A DNA stretch of 8,386 nt from positions 1 through 8,386 of the forward strand of contig JANLOO010000014.1 of NCBI GenBank assembly GCA_031366605.1, read 5' to 3'. Under the pieces are notes generated by a model. It was given only the letters and a program-made list of their open reading frames with translations. It was not told where the DNA came from and did no database searches. Shown piece after piece: positions 1 through 5,616 of this stretch. The stretch's first letter is position 1, and every line of letters begins with the position of its first letter. The stretch comes from CALMEC01 sp031366605. GTDB taxonomy: Bacteria > Actinomycetota > Thermoleophilia > Miltoncostaeales > Miltoncostaeaceae. The position numbers were made by a program, and so were the translations under genes.

Positions 1-91
1 CCGGCGGCGCGCCTTGGACGTCCGCCCCGCTGAGGAGTTCGGAGAGTTCGCGGATCTTGTCCGCGTTGCCCGTCGCGAGCGTGACCTTCAC
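1..91 (-). CDS. rdgB: RdgB/HAM1-type non-canonical purine NTP pyrophosphatase, N-terminal fragment
   Basis: Only the first 30 codons are inside the window; the gene runs off the left edge. The translation begins MKVTLATGNADKIRELSELL, which matches the N-terminus of the RdgB/HAM1 (XTP/dITP diphosphatase) family, where the T-x-N-x-x-K stretch near the start belongs to the nucleotide-binding site. Family members hydrolyse ITP, dITP and XTP to monophosphates and so keep deaminated purines out of DNA and RNA. The start is GTG at 91; an in-frame TAA lies only two codons upstream, so no longer start is possible. A strong Shine-Dalgarno-like AGGAGG lies at about 109-104, slightly far from the start (about 12 nt). 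The family call rests on about 30 residues, so it is good but not certain. Confidence 0.8.
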   Translation of the reverse strand, partial: MKVTLATGNADKIRELSELLSGADVQGAPP

Positions 92-94
92 CGT

Positions 95-263
95 TTAGTG
101 GTCCTCCTCGTAAATACGAACACGTTTCCTGGCTGCAAACCATCGCCAGGCGTTGTCCTCGGTCCCACCGTTATGGCAACCGATAGCGGCAGGACACTGC
201 GTCCTCGCCTGACTCGGTTTTCACTCGGGAAAACGTGCCCGTACTTACGAGAAGGACCACTAA
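95..263. repeat. 33-nt imperfect inverted repeat flanking about 100 bp
   Basis: The arms are 95-127 and 231-263. Reading inward from 95 and from 263 (reverse complement), the first 24 bases match at 22 positions, the next two differ, and the following seven (CACGTTT) are identical, giving 29 of 33. The left arm contains the AGGAGG ribosome binding site of the rdgB-like gene. The right arm carries nearly the same sequence (AGAAGG) facing the other way, with no recognisable gene after it. The outer ends are TTAGTGGTCC and GGACCACTAA. A 3-bp GTT lies on both sides, which may be chance. It could be a duplicated and inverted 5' region, a small non-autonomous element, or a long-range transcript hairpin. 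Confidence 0.7.
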
Positions 264-287
264 GTTGCGTCCACGGCGTACCCGCGA

Positions 288-303
288 CCGGCATGGATGC
301 CGG
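288..303. repeat. Perfect 7-2-7 palindrome (small hairpin) between two genes
   Basis: The sequence CCGGCATGGATGCCGG has two perfect 7-base arms around a GG centre. It lies in the gene-free stretch 92-447, past the stronger hairpin at 322-353. It may be a second, weaker transcription stop for the minus-strand operon, or an operator. Nothing in the sequence decides between these. Confidence 0.5.
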
Positions 304-321
304 GGCGGATCGCCAGGTTCG

Positions 322-353
322 GGGGGGTGTGGAACGCAAGCACCACACCCCCC
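322..353 (-). terminator. GC-rich 11-bp hairpin, probable terminator of the sufU-to-dehydratase operon
   Basis: Bases 322-332 (GGGGGGTGTGG) pair perfectly with 343-353 (CCACACCCCCC) around a 10-nt loop. It starts 95 bases beyond the stop codon of the dehydratase gene. No T-run follows on either strand, so it is not a classical intrinsic terminator, but U-less GC hairpins at operon ends are common in high-GC Actinobacteria. The structure is certain as an inverted repeat; its role is inferred from position. The remainder of 92-447 shows only overlapping chance reading frames and no convincing gene. Confidence 0.6.
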
Positions 354-447
354 GACGCATGTTCGGCGTTTCGCGCTCGAGCGTCACGTTCAGCTGCGTC
401 GTCACGTCGACCACGAGCGGTACACGTGTTCCGTCTCGCGCTTCGGG

Positions 448-1419
448 TCACTGCTGATCCACGGGGGTGAGTTCGGGCGCGACGTTTCCACCCGAGAGCA
501 CCACCCCGACGGTGCGGCCTTGGAAGCGTTCGGGGTATCTGGCGAGGGCGGCGATCACGGTTGCGCTGGACGGTTCGATCACCAGGTTGAGAGCGTTGCG
601 AACAAGGCGCATCGCGTTGACGACCTCGACGTCGTTGATGAGCAACACCTCGACGTTGTGTTGGCGCATCAGCGCGAAGTTGATCGCTCCGATCGTCCCG
701 CGTAGGCCGTCGCAGACCGTGTCCGGCGTGTGCTGGGTGACGCGCTCACCCCGCTGCAATGAGTCGTAGGCATCGCATGCGCCTTGGGGTTCGGCGCCGA
801 TGATCTGGATGTCGGGGTTGTGGGCATGAGCGACGATGGCGCTTCCGCAGACCAGTCCTCCGCCGCCGACGGGGGTCACGACCAGATCGATGTCCGGGTG
901 GTCGGCGAGGAGTTCGCGCACAGCCGTCCCCTGTCCGGCGATGACACGGGGATCGGAGAACGGATGCACGGCCGTCGCGCCCGTGTCGGCCAGCACGTGT
1001 GCGAGGCCCGCCTCGCGAGCCGCCATGGTCGGCTCACACAGGGAGACGGTCGCGCCCTGGGCGTAGACCGCATCGAGCTTGATCTGGACGCTGTTGTGCG
1101 GCATCACGACGTGGCACGGGATGCCGCGCACCTGGGCCGCCATCGCCAGAGCTTGGCCGTGGTTGCCGGACGAGTGGGTCGCGACGCCGTTCGCCGCTTC
1201 GGCGTCTGTGAGCGACTGCACGGCGTTGGTCGCGCCTCGGTACTTGAACGCTCCGCTGTGCTGCAGGTGCTCACACTTGAGCAGCACCTGGGCCCCGCAG
1301 AGCGCATCGATCTCGGCGGAACTCGCGACCGGGGTGCGACGGACGAACGGGGCGATCCTCTGAGCGGCTGCCCAGATGTCCGCGATGGTCGGCGCCTGGT
1401 CGCCTGCCGTCGCGGTCAG
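448..1419 (-). CDS. PLP-dependent serine racemase / threonine (hydroxy-amino acid) dehydratase family enzyme, fold type II
   Basis: Counted from a CTG at 1419 the protein has 323 residues, the usual length for this family. Lys59 in SGAFKYRGA is the Schiff-base lysine. HSSGNHGQA (82-90) is the cofactor/substrate loop, GGGGL (185-189) the phosphate-binding glycine loop, Glu210/Ala214/Asp216 match the divalent-cation site of mammalian serine racemase, and SGGNV (309-313) is near the C-terminus. The second Ser of SSGNHG is the acid/base residue of serine racemase; biosynthetic and catabolic threonine dehydratases (IlvA, TdcB) have SAGNH. The enzyme may therefore racemise L-serine as well as dehydrate serine, threonine or hydroxyaspartate. 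Start problem: no ATG, GTG or TTG exists in frame before GTG 1287, which would remove 44 family-conserved residues, including the RRTP segment. CTG 1419 lies 4 bp after the sufA stop and lacks a clear ribosome binding site, so coupling to sufA is likely. Family is secure; exact substrate is not. Confidence 0.88.
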   Translation of the reverse strand: MTATAGDQAPTIADIWAAAQRIAPFVRRTPVASSAEIDALCGAQVLLKCEHLQHSGAFKYRGATNAVQSLTDAEAANGVATHSSGNHGQALAMAAQVRGIPCHVVMPHNSVQIKLDAVYAQGATVSLCEPTMAAREAGLAHVLADTGATAVHPFSDPRVIAGQGTAVRELLADHPDIDLVVTPVGGGGLVCGSAIVAHAHNPDIQIIGAEPQGACDAYDSLQRGERVTQHTPDTVCDGLRGTIGAINFALMRQHNVEVLLINDVEVVNAMRLVRNALNLVIEPSSATVIAALARYPERFQGRTVGVVLSGGNVAPELTPVDQQ

Positions 1420-1423
1420 AGGG

Positions 1424-1876
1424 TCACACGCCGAAACTGTCGCCGCAGCTGCAGGTGCTCGTGGCGTTGGGGTTCTTGATCTTGAACCCGCGCTTCAAGA
1501 TGGTCGACTCGTAGTCGATGATCGAGCCCGTCACGTGGATCGAACTCTTGAGGTCCATGATCAGGCGTACGCCACCAGACAACAATTCGCGCTCCCCCTC
1601 AGCCGGGCCCTCTCCCTTGGTCAGCAGGTCGATGTGGTACTCGAGGCCCGAGCAGCCGCCTGCCAGGATCTTGACCCGCACGCCGTCGTCCTTGCCCTGC
1701 TCGGCGGCGACCTTGCGGATGTAGTCACCGGCGGCCGTCGTGATGGCGACCGACGCGATGCCCGCGGCCTGCTGCTCCTTGGCCGTACGCGCGCGGGCGC
1801 GGGCAGCCGCCTTCTTCTCTTCGAGCGTCATCGGGGGAGGGGTGTCGACCGTGGCTGTCGTCGTCGCGTCACTCAT
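1424..1876 (-). CDS. sufA: SufA/ErpA/HesB-type A-type iron-sulfur carrier
   Basis: A-type carriers receive [2Fe-2S] or [4Fe-4S] clusters from the SUF scaffold and deliver them to apoproteins in the cytosol. This 150-aa protein has the three ligand cysteines: Cys75 in AGGCSGLEY and Cys142/Cys144 in TCSCGDSF near the C-terminus, with the usual spacing of about 66 residues. The carrier domain covers about 42-150. Residues 1-41 are an extra Ala/Lys/Arg-rich segment, probably flexible, making it longer than the common 105-120 aa. The ATG at 1876 overlaps the last base of the sufT stop codon, indicating translational coupling; a GTG one codon earlier is also possible. The frame stays open upstream to 2038, but that part lies over sufT. 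The symbol could equally be erpA; the family itself is clear. Confidence 0.9.
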   Translation of the reverse strand: MSDATTTATVDTPPPMTLEEKKAAARARARTAKEQQAAGIASVAITTAAGDYIRKVAAEQGKDDGVRVKILAGGCSGLEYHIDLLTKGEGPAEGERELLSGGVRLIMDLKSSIHVTGSIIDYESTILKRGFKIKNPNATSTCSCGDSFGV

Positions 1877-2187
1877 CACATGAACCCCATCACCTTCATC
1901 ATGAGTTTGCCTTCGTCGGTCATGGACTGGGGCGACCACGGCGGGTCCCACACCCAGTTGATGTCGACGCTCGACACCCCGTCCAGCGGGTACACCGCCG
2001 CCTGCGAGTCGCCCAGGATCTGCTCGGTCAGCGGGCACCCCATGGACGTCAGCGTCATGTCCAGGATGACCTTGCCGTGTTCGTCCAGCGACACGCCGTA
2101 GAGCAGGCCCAAGTCAACGATGTTGACGCCGAGCTCGGGGTCCTCCACCTGCTTCATCGCCTGGCGGATCTCGTCCTCAGTTGTCAC
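1876..2187 (-). CDS. sufT: SufT / MIP18 (DUF59) family Fe-S assembly protein
   Basis: A 103-aa protein of the DUF59 (MIP18) family, whose SUF-associated member SufT helps Fe-S protein maturation. The diagnostic parts are DPELGVNIVDLGLLYGV (16-32), the conserved Cys51 in TSMGCPLTEQ, and the C-terminal WDPPWSP segment (80-86). The start is GTG at 2187. It has an excellent AGGAGG at 2199-2194 with a 6-nt spacer, lying inside the end of sufU, and the two genes overlap by 11 bases. An alternative TTG at 2202 would run through that ribosome binding site and is less likely. The overlaps with sufU and with the carrier gene after it make the three a coupled translational unit. Confidence 0.92.
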   Translation of the reverse strand: MTTEDEIRQAMKQVEDPELGVNIVDLGLLYGVSLDEHGKVILDMTLTSMGCPLTEQILGDSQAAVYPLDGVSSVDINWVWDPPWSPQSMTDEGKLMMKVMGFM

Positions 2188-2653
2188 GGTGGTCCTCCTC
2201 AACGGTGTTGATCGCGTCCTTCAACGCCATCCATGAAAGCAGAGCGCAGTTGATCCGTGCCGGAAACTTGGCCACCCCGCCCAGGGCGACGGCATCACCG
2301 AGTCGGTCCTCGTCGGGTTCTTCGGTGCCGTGCATGACCTGGCGGAAGTGCTCCACAAGGGTCAGGGCTTCGGCGGTCGAGTGTCCCTTGACGACCTCGC
2401 TCATCATCGACGCGGACGCCTGCGAGATCGAGCAGCCGTCGCCCGTGTATGCCAGGTCGGCCAGCTGATCTCCGTCGATCAGGACCTCCAGATGCACTTG
2501 GTCGCCGCACAACGGGTTGTTGTGGTCGACCGCGATCGTGGGCGCGTCAAGGGTGCCGCGATTGCGGCGGTTCTTGTAGTGGTTGAGGATGACCTCCTGG
2601 TAGAGGTCGTCGAGGCCGCCCATCGTTCCCGCCGTCGTCGGTGCCGGTTGCAT
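2177..2653 (-). CDS. sufU: SufU, zinc-dependent sulfurtransferase / Fe-S assembly protein
   Basis: SufU takes the persulfide sulfur from SufS and passes it to the SufBCD scaffold, replacing SufE in Gram-positive and actinobacterial SUF systems. The 158-aa sequence has the zinc ligands Cys49 and Asp51 (PLCGDQ), Cys74 (GDGCSIS) and Cys136 (RINCALLSW). Their spacing is that of Bacillus subtilis SufU (Cys41, Asp43, Cys66, Cys128). The presence of GDGCSIS and the insert between Cys74 and Cys136 separate SufU from the scaffold IscU. ATG 2653 has GGGAG 6 nt upstream and is preferred. A second ATG at 2623 begins the conserved part (MGGLDDLYQEVIL) but has a weaker site. The gene starts its own transcript away from sufS because a plus-strand gene lies between them. 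Confidence 0.93.
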   Translation of the reverse strand: MQPAPTTAGTMGGLDDLYQEVILNHYKNRRNRGTLDAPTIAVDHNNPLCGDQVHLEVLIDGDQLADLAYTGDGCSISQASASMMSEVVKGHSTAEALTLVEHFRQVMHGTEEPDEDRLGDAVALGGVAKFPARINCALLSWMALKDAINTVEEDHRDN

Positions 2654-2677
2654 GGACTGCTCCCGGTCGAATCACGC

Positions 2678-2690
2678 TCTGCTGATTGTA
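2678..2690 (-). promoter_or_regulatory. Probable -10 box and start region of the sufU-sufT-sufA transcript
   Basis: On the minus strand TACAAT occupies 2690-2685, one mismatch from TATAAT, in otherwise GC-rich sequence. It predicts transcription from about 2678, leaving a leader of about 25 nt that holds the GGGAG ribosome binding site (2664-2660). No good -35 hexamer is seen 16-18 bp upstream. Because a divergent gene separates sufU from sufS, a separate promoter is needed, which supports this reading. Confidence 0.5.
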
Positions 2691-2722
2691 GGCCCTTCGC
2701 CGCACCTTCGTCGTCGCTCCCA

Positions 2723-2755
2723 GCCGGCCAACCGTGCAACGGCCAAGTGGCCGGC
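2723..2755. repeat. Nested dyad in the divergent promoter region
   Basis: Outer arms GCCGGCCA (2723-2730) and TGGCCGGC (2748-2755) are perfect 8-base inverted repeats. Inside is a smaller hairpin, CCGT-GCA-ACGG (2732-2742). The element lies between the -10 boxes of sufU and of the plus-strand gene, upstream of both, so a regulator or a fold here could affect both directions. GC-rich dyads also arise by chance, and function is not shown. Confidence 0.45.
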
Positions 2756-2776
2756 GGAGACGGCCACGGGAGTTGG

Positions 2777-2789
2777 TACTCTGCCATCG
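2777..2789 (+). promoter_or_regulatory. Candidate leaderless promoter of the plus-strand lipoprotein gene
   Basis: TACTCT at 2777-2782 fits the actinobacterial -10 pattern TANNNT. Its last T is 7 bases before the G of GTG 2789, exactly where the first base of the start codon would be the first base of the mRNA. No ribosome binding site lies at normal distance (the nearest GGGAG, 2768-2772, ends 16 bases before the start), which agrees with a leaderless message. A -35 box is not apparent. Confidence 0.4.
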
Positions 2790-4369
2790 TGTTTCGATCA
2801 CCGACGAAATGGGGCGTGGCATCGATTGCCGCGATTGTCCTCATCGGGTGCGGGGGCTGGGCGGAGCGTTCGGACGCCCGGATGACCGTCGTCTACGACG
2901 TCCCTACGTCGGTGCTGGCATTGATAGGAACCCAGACCGATGGAAGCCTCGGCCTGGGGGTCGCGGACGGTCTCTTCCAACAGGTCGCCGGGCCACTTCC
3001 TGCCGACCGCAAGGTGGGAGCGCTCAGCGGTGGAGTGGGGTCTACAGCGGTCGCGACGATCCGAGAGTTGAGCGGTCCGGCGATCGCCGCACTCATGCGG
3101 GAGCAGGTGGACCTTGCCGGCGCGCGGATGGCGTTCATCGACCTCGGGCCGGACTTCGACAGCGCGGGACTGGACGGGCTCAACCTCGAGGCCGCCATGG
3201 TCGAGGTCGCCGCCACGCCATTCCCAGGCGGCGGCAGCTACGCCGACCGGGTGCACTTCTACGTCAGCCGGGTGGGCTCGATCGCTGAACCCGAGACATA
3301 TGCAGCGTTTTGGCATGCGATGTCCCTGACCGGTGGCGTGTGGCTTGAGGCGTACCAGAAGCAGGTCCAGTGGACACCGGAGTATTGGCTGGCGTGGCCG
3401 CGTGCACTGCGGGAGGGTTTGGTGGCTCGCGGGATGGACGCCTCGAAGATCCACATCATCGTCCGCGGTGGCGGGCAAGCCGCCGTCTGGGCGAACTGGC
3501 GGGTCGGAGCCGCGTGCGACCTGCTCGGGAACGGTCCGGGCGCGTATCGGATTGTGGACCACCTGGGGTTCGTCCAGGAGTTCCGGGCGACATTTGGCAC
3601 CACACCCGCCCCGACCGGCCCGTCGCCAGTGGCGTGTACACCGGCGCCGGTCCTGCCGGAGCCGCGCGCGCGTCAACTCGCTGATGCCCTGGCGCTCGAA
3701 GGCAGCGGCGTACGTGTTCCGGCCACGGCGCTGTCGTCCCGGCTGATGCGGACCGGAACGACCACGATCTTGAAGGTGTCGTTGGGGAGCGATCCGCTTG
3801 GAATGGCCGCGCGACTCGGTGCGGATTCGGCAACGTTTTGGGCGGCGGCGCAGGGCCGGGTGACGGTGAGCGGGCCTGGTATCGCCACCTCGAACGTGCT
3901 CTTGGCGGACGGGACCGCCGCTGTTTCGCTGACTCCTGACGCCCACGGTCCGATCACTCTGGGGCTCGCCATCGACGGGGCCGCCATTCGGAACGCGATC
4001 GGACCGCCGGTGGACCTGGCGATCACACTGGCTCCGTACCGGAGCCGCATCCGTCCCGTGCTCAACCGGATGATCTCGCAACCGACGAGCTGGCAGCTCA
4101 CCGTCCCACTGATCGCGGGCCTGCGCGCAGGACCGCCGCCGCCGCGCCTGACGGTGCGTATCCTGCGGCGCGAGGTGGCGCCCAAACCATCGCTGGTGGA
4201 GTTGCGCCTCTCGCGAACGGCAAAGCGCCTGCTGGTCGAGGTCGGCGTCGTCAAGCGTGGGCGCTACGTGCGGGTACGACGGCTGAGGATCACCGGAACG
4301 CGGGTCGTGGTGCCGGTGCGGCTCCCTCCCGGCGTGCCGATCCGGGCCAAACTCGTTCCGGAGCTGTAA
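2789..4369 (+). CDS. Unrecognised exported protein, probable lipoprotein, inserted in the suf locus
   Basis: I do not recognise this family with confidence. From GTG 2789 the protein has 526 residues. It begins with a short basic stretch, a hydrophobic segment (8-20) and a lipobox LIGC ending at Cys21, so it is probably lipid-anchored outside the membrane. Residues 32 to about 265 look like one globular alpha/beta domain, with predicted strands around HFYVS, WLEAYQ (185-190) and HIIVRGGG. This alternation recalls a TIM barrel, and Glu187 would be a candidate active residue; that is a guess. A Pro-rich linker (about 270-292, including TPAPTGPSP) follows, then a middle beta-rich domain. The last 80 residues are Arg/Lys/Val-rich with Ig-like beta character, as in many surface proteins of Solirubrobacterales. 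No transposase or phage sign is near. The frame extends upstream to 2330 only as antisense to sufU. GTG 2816 or ATG 2882 are alternative starts, but both damage the signal peptide. Confidence 0.8.
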   Translation: MFRSPTKWGVASIAAIVLIGCGGWAERSDARMTVVYDVPTSVLALIGTQTDGSLGLGVADGLFQQVAGPLPADRKVGALSGGVGSTAVATIRELSGPAIAALMREQVDLAGARMAFIDLGPDFDSAGLDGLNLEAAMVEVAATPFPGGGSYADRVHFYVSRVGSIAEPETYAAFWHAMSLTGGVWLEAYQKQVQWTPEYWLAWPRALREGLVARGMDASKIHIIVRGGGQAAVWANWRVGAACDLLGNGPGAYRIVDHLGFVQEFRATFGTTPAPTGPSPVACTPAPVLPEPRARQLADALALEGSGVRVPATALSSRLMRTGTTTILKVSLGSDPLGMAARLGADSATFWAAAQGRVTVSGPGIATSNVLLADGTAAVSLTPDAHGPITLGLAIDGAAIRNAIGPPVDLAITLAPYRSRIRPVLNRMISQPTSWQLTVPLIAGLRAGPPPPRLTVRILRREVAPKPSLVELRLSRTAKRLLVEVGVVKRGRYVRVRRLRITGTRVVVPVRLPPGVPIRAKLVPEL

Positions 4370-4375
4370 CGAGCG

Positions 4376-5605
4376 CTACGAGAAGTAGCGGCGTGCCCCG
4401 TGCAATCCGCGCACGAGTGCGTCGATGTCCTCTGTGCGGCTGTAGACGTGGGTACTGGCTCGGGCGGTCGCGGTGACGCCGAGTGCCTTCATGAGCGGCT
4501 TGGTGCAGTGGTGGCCCGCCCGTACGCACACACCCTCCTGATCCAGGAACTGTGCGACATCGTGGGCGTGGACGTCCGGCAGCTCGAAGCTGATCGGGCA
4601 ACCGCGCAGCGTCGGGTCCTGCGGGCCGAACACGCGGATGCCCTCGAGATCCTTGAGCGCGTCCAGCGCGTAGTCGGTCAGCGCGAGTTCGTGGCCGCGC
4701 ACCTGATCCATGCCGATGTTCATCAGGTACTCGGCAGCAGCGCCCAGACCGATGACCTCGGCGATTGGCGGTGTGCCTGCCTCGAACTTGCGGGGCCCCT
4801 CGGCCCAGGTGGAGCCCTCAGTCGTGACGTCGTTGATCATCTCGCCGCCGCCCATGAACGGCTCCATGGACTCCAGCAACTCGGGCTTGGCGACCAGGAT
4901 GCCGACGCCGGTCGGGCCCAACATCTTGTGACCGGTGAACGCCAGGAAGTCGCAGCCCAGCGCGGCGAAGTCCACGGGCATGTGCGGGACGCTCTGCGCA
5001 CCGTCGACCATCATCAACGCACCGGCGGCGTGAGCCAGATCCGCAATCTCGCGAACAGGGTTGATCGTGCCCAGGGCATTGCTGATGTGCACGATCGAGA
5101 CCATCCGGGTTCGGGCACCGATCATCCCGCGGAGGGCATCGAGGTCCAGTTCGTGTCCGGGAGTGATGGGGCAGTAGCGCACCGTCGCGCCTGTGATCTT
5201 GGCGACCAGCTGCCACGGGACGATATTGGAGTGGTGCTCCATGATCGAGACGACGACCTCGTCGCCCGGCTTGAGCGTTCTGATGCCCCACGCCCAGGCC
5301 ACCAGGTTGATCGCCTCGGTCACATTCTTGGTGATGATCAGGCCGTCCAGGGGGGCGTTGACGAGCCGCGCGATCGACGCACGCGCTGTCTCGAACCGCG
5401 CGTCCGCATCGGCGGCCAGTGAGTAGACACCGCGGCGCACGTTGGCATTGGCCTCACGGTAGAACGCATCCATCGCGCAGAGCACCGACTCCGGCTTCTG
5501 CGACGTCGCAGCGGAGTCGAGATACACGAGCGGATTGTCCCCGACCTCGCGCGCAAGGATCGGGAAATCCTCCCTGCAGCGCGCGATCGTCAAGGCTGTC
5601 ACCAT
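4376..5605 (-). CDS. sufS: SufS, group II cysteine desulfurase
   Basis: SufS removes sulfur from L-cysteine using PLP and holds it as a persulfide, which SufU collects for cluster building. The 409-aa length is normal. Visible catalytic parts are His124 (EHHSN, stacks on PLP), Asp201 (VDGAQSVPH), the PLP lysine Lys227 in FTGHKMLGPTG, and the persulfide cysteine Cys367 in RAGHHCTKP. The short loop around Cys367 and RAGHHC mark the SufS/CsdA (group II) type, not IscS. Arg382 in ATARAS is the substrate carboxylate ligand; ASTHVY follows where ASFYLY-like sequences are common, a minor variation. The ATG at 5605 lies 11 bp after the sufC stop, with only a weak ribosome binding site. Its stop codon faces the plus-strand lipoprotein gene with 6 bp between them, leaving no room for a separate terminator. 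Confidence 0.96.
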   Translation of the reverse strand: MVTALTIARCREDFPILAREVGDNPLVYLDSAATSQKPESVLCAMDAFYREANANVRRGVYSLAADADARFETARASIARLVNAPLDGLIITKNVTEAINLVAWAWGIRTLKPGDEVVVSIMEHHSNIVPWQLVAKITGATVRYCPITPGHELDLDALRGMIGARTRMVSIVHISNALGTINPVREIADLAHAAGALMMVDGAQSVPHMPVDFAALGCDFLAFTGHKMLGPTGVGILVAKPELLESMEPFMGGGEMINDVTTEGSTWAEGPRKFEAGTPPIAEVIGLGAAAEYLMNIGMDQVRGHELALTDYALDALKDLEGIRVFGPQDPTLRGCPISFELPDVHAHDVAQFLDQEGVCVRAGHHCTKPLMKALGVTATARASTHVYSRTEDIDALVRGLHGARRYFS

Positions 5606-5616
5606 GGTGCGCTTGC

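Noticed and set aside
111..138. TTGCAG and TATTTA with 16-bp spacing as a promoter of the rdgB-like gene
   Set aside because: The predicted start near 104 would fall inside the ribosome binding site, and the TATTTA lies in the inverted repeat. Too uncertain to list as a promoter.
288..303. Common operator family for the two 7-2-7 palindromes at 288-303 and 6473-6488
   Set aside because: They share only the geometry; the sequences are unrelated (one GC-rich, one AT-rich), so no common regulator is implied.
14..457. Open frames of 108-156 codons on both strands across the gap 92-447
   Set aside because: Several frames are open at once, their translations are Arg/Pro/Ser-rich without any family feature, and they run across hairpins and the inverted repeat or into the dehydratase gene. 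Not supported as genes.
1877..2038. Longer SufA-like protein starting at 2038
   Set aside because: The extra 54 codons are the shadow of sufT in another frame; ATG 1876 is coupled to the sufT stop and gives a complete carrier domain.
2193..2200. Shared GAGGAGGACCAC string before sufT and in the left arm of the rdgB inverted repeat, as a possible repeat family
   Set aside because: In both places it is mostly a strong ribosome binding site. The similarity ends right after it, so chance and function explain it.
2330..2788. Upstream extension of the plus-strand lipoprotein frame over the sufU region (frame open from 2330)
   Set aside because: It is antisense to the well-supported sufU gene. The lipoprotein signal sequence begins at GTG 2789, so the extension is a chance open frame in GC-rich DNA.
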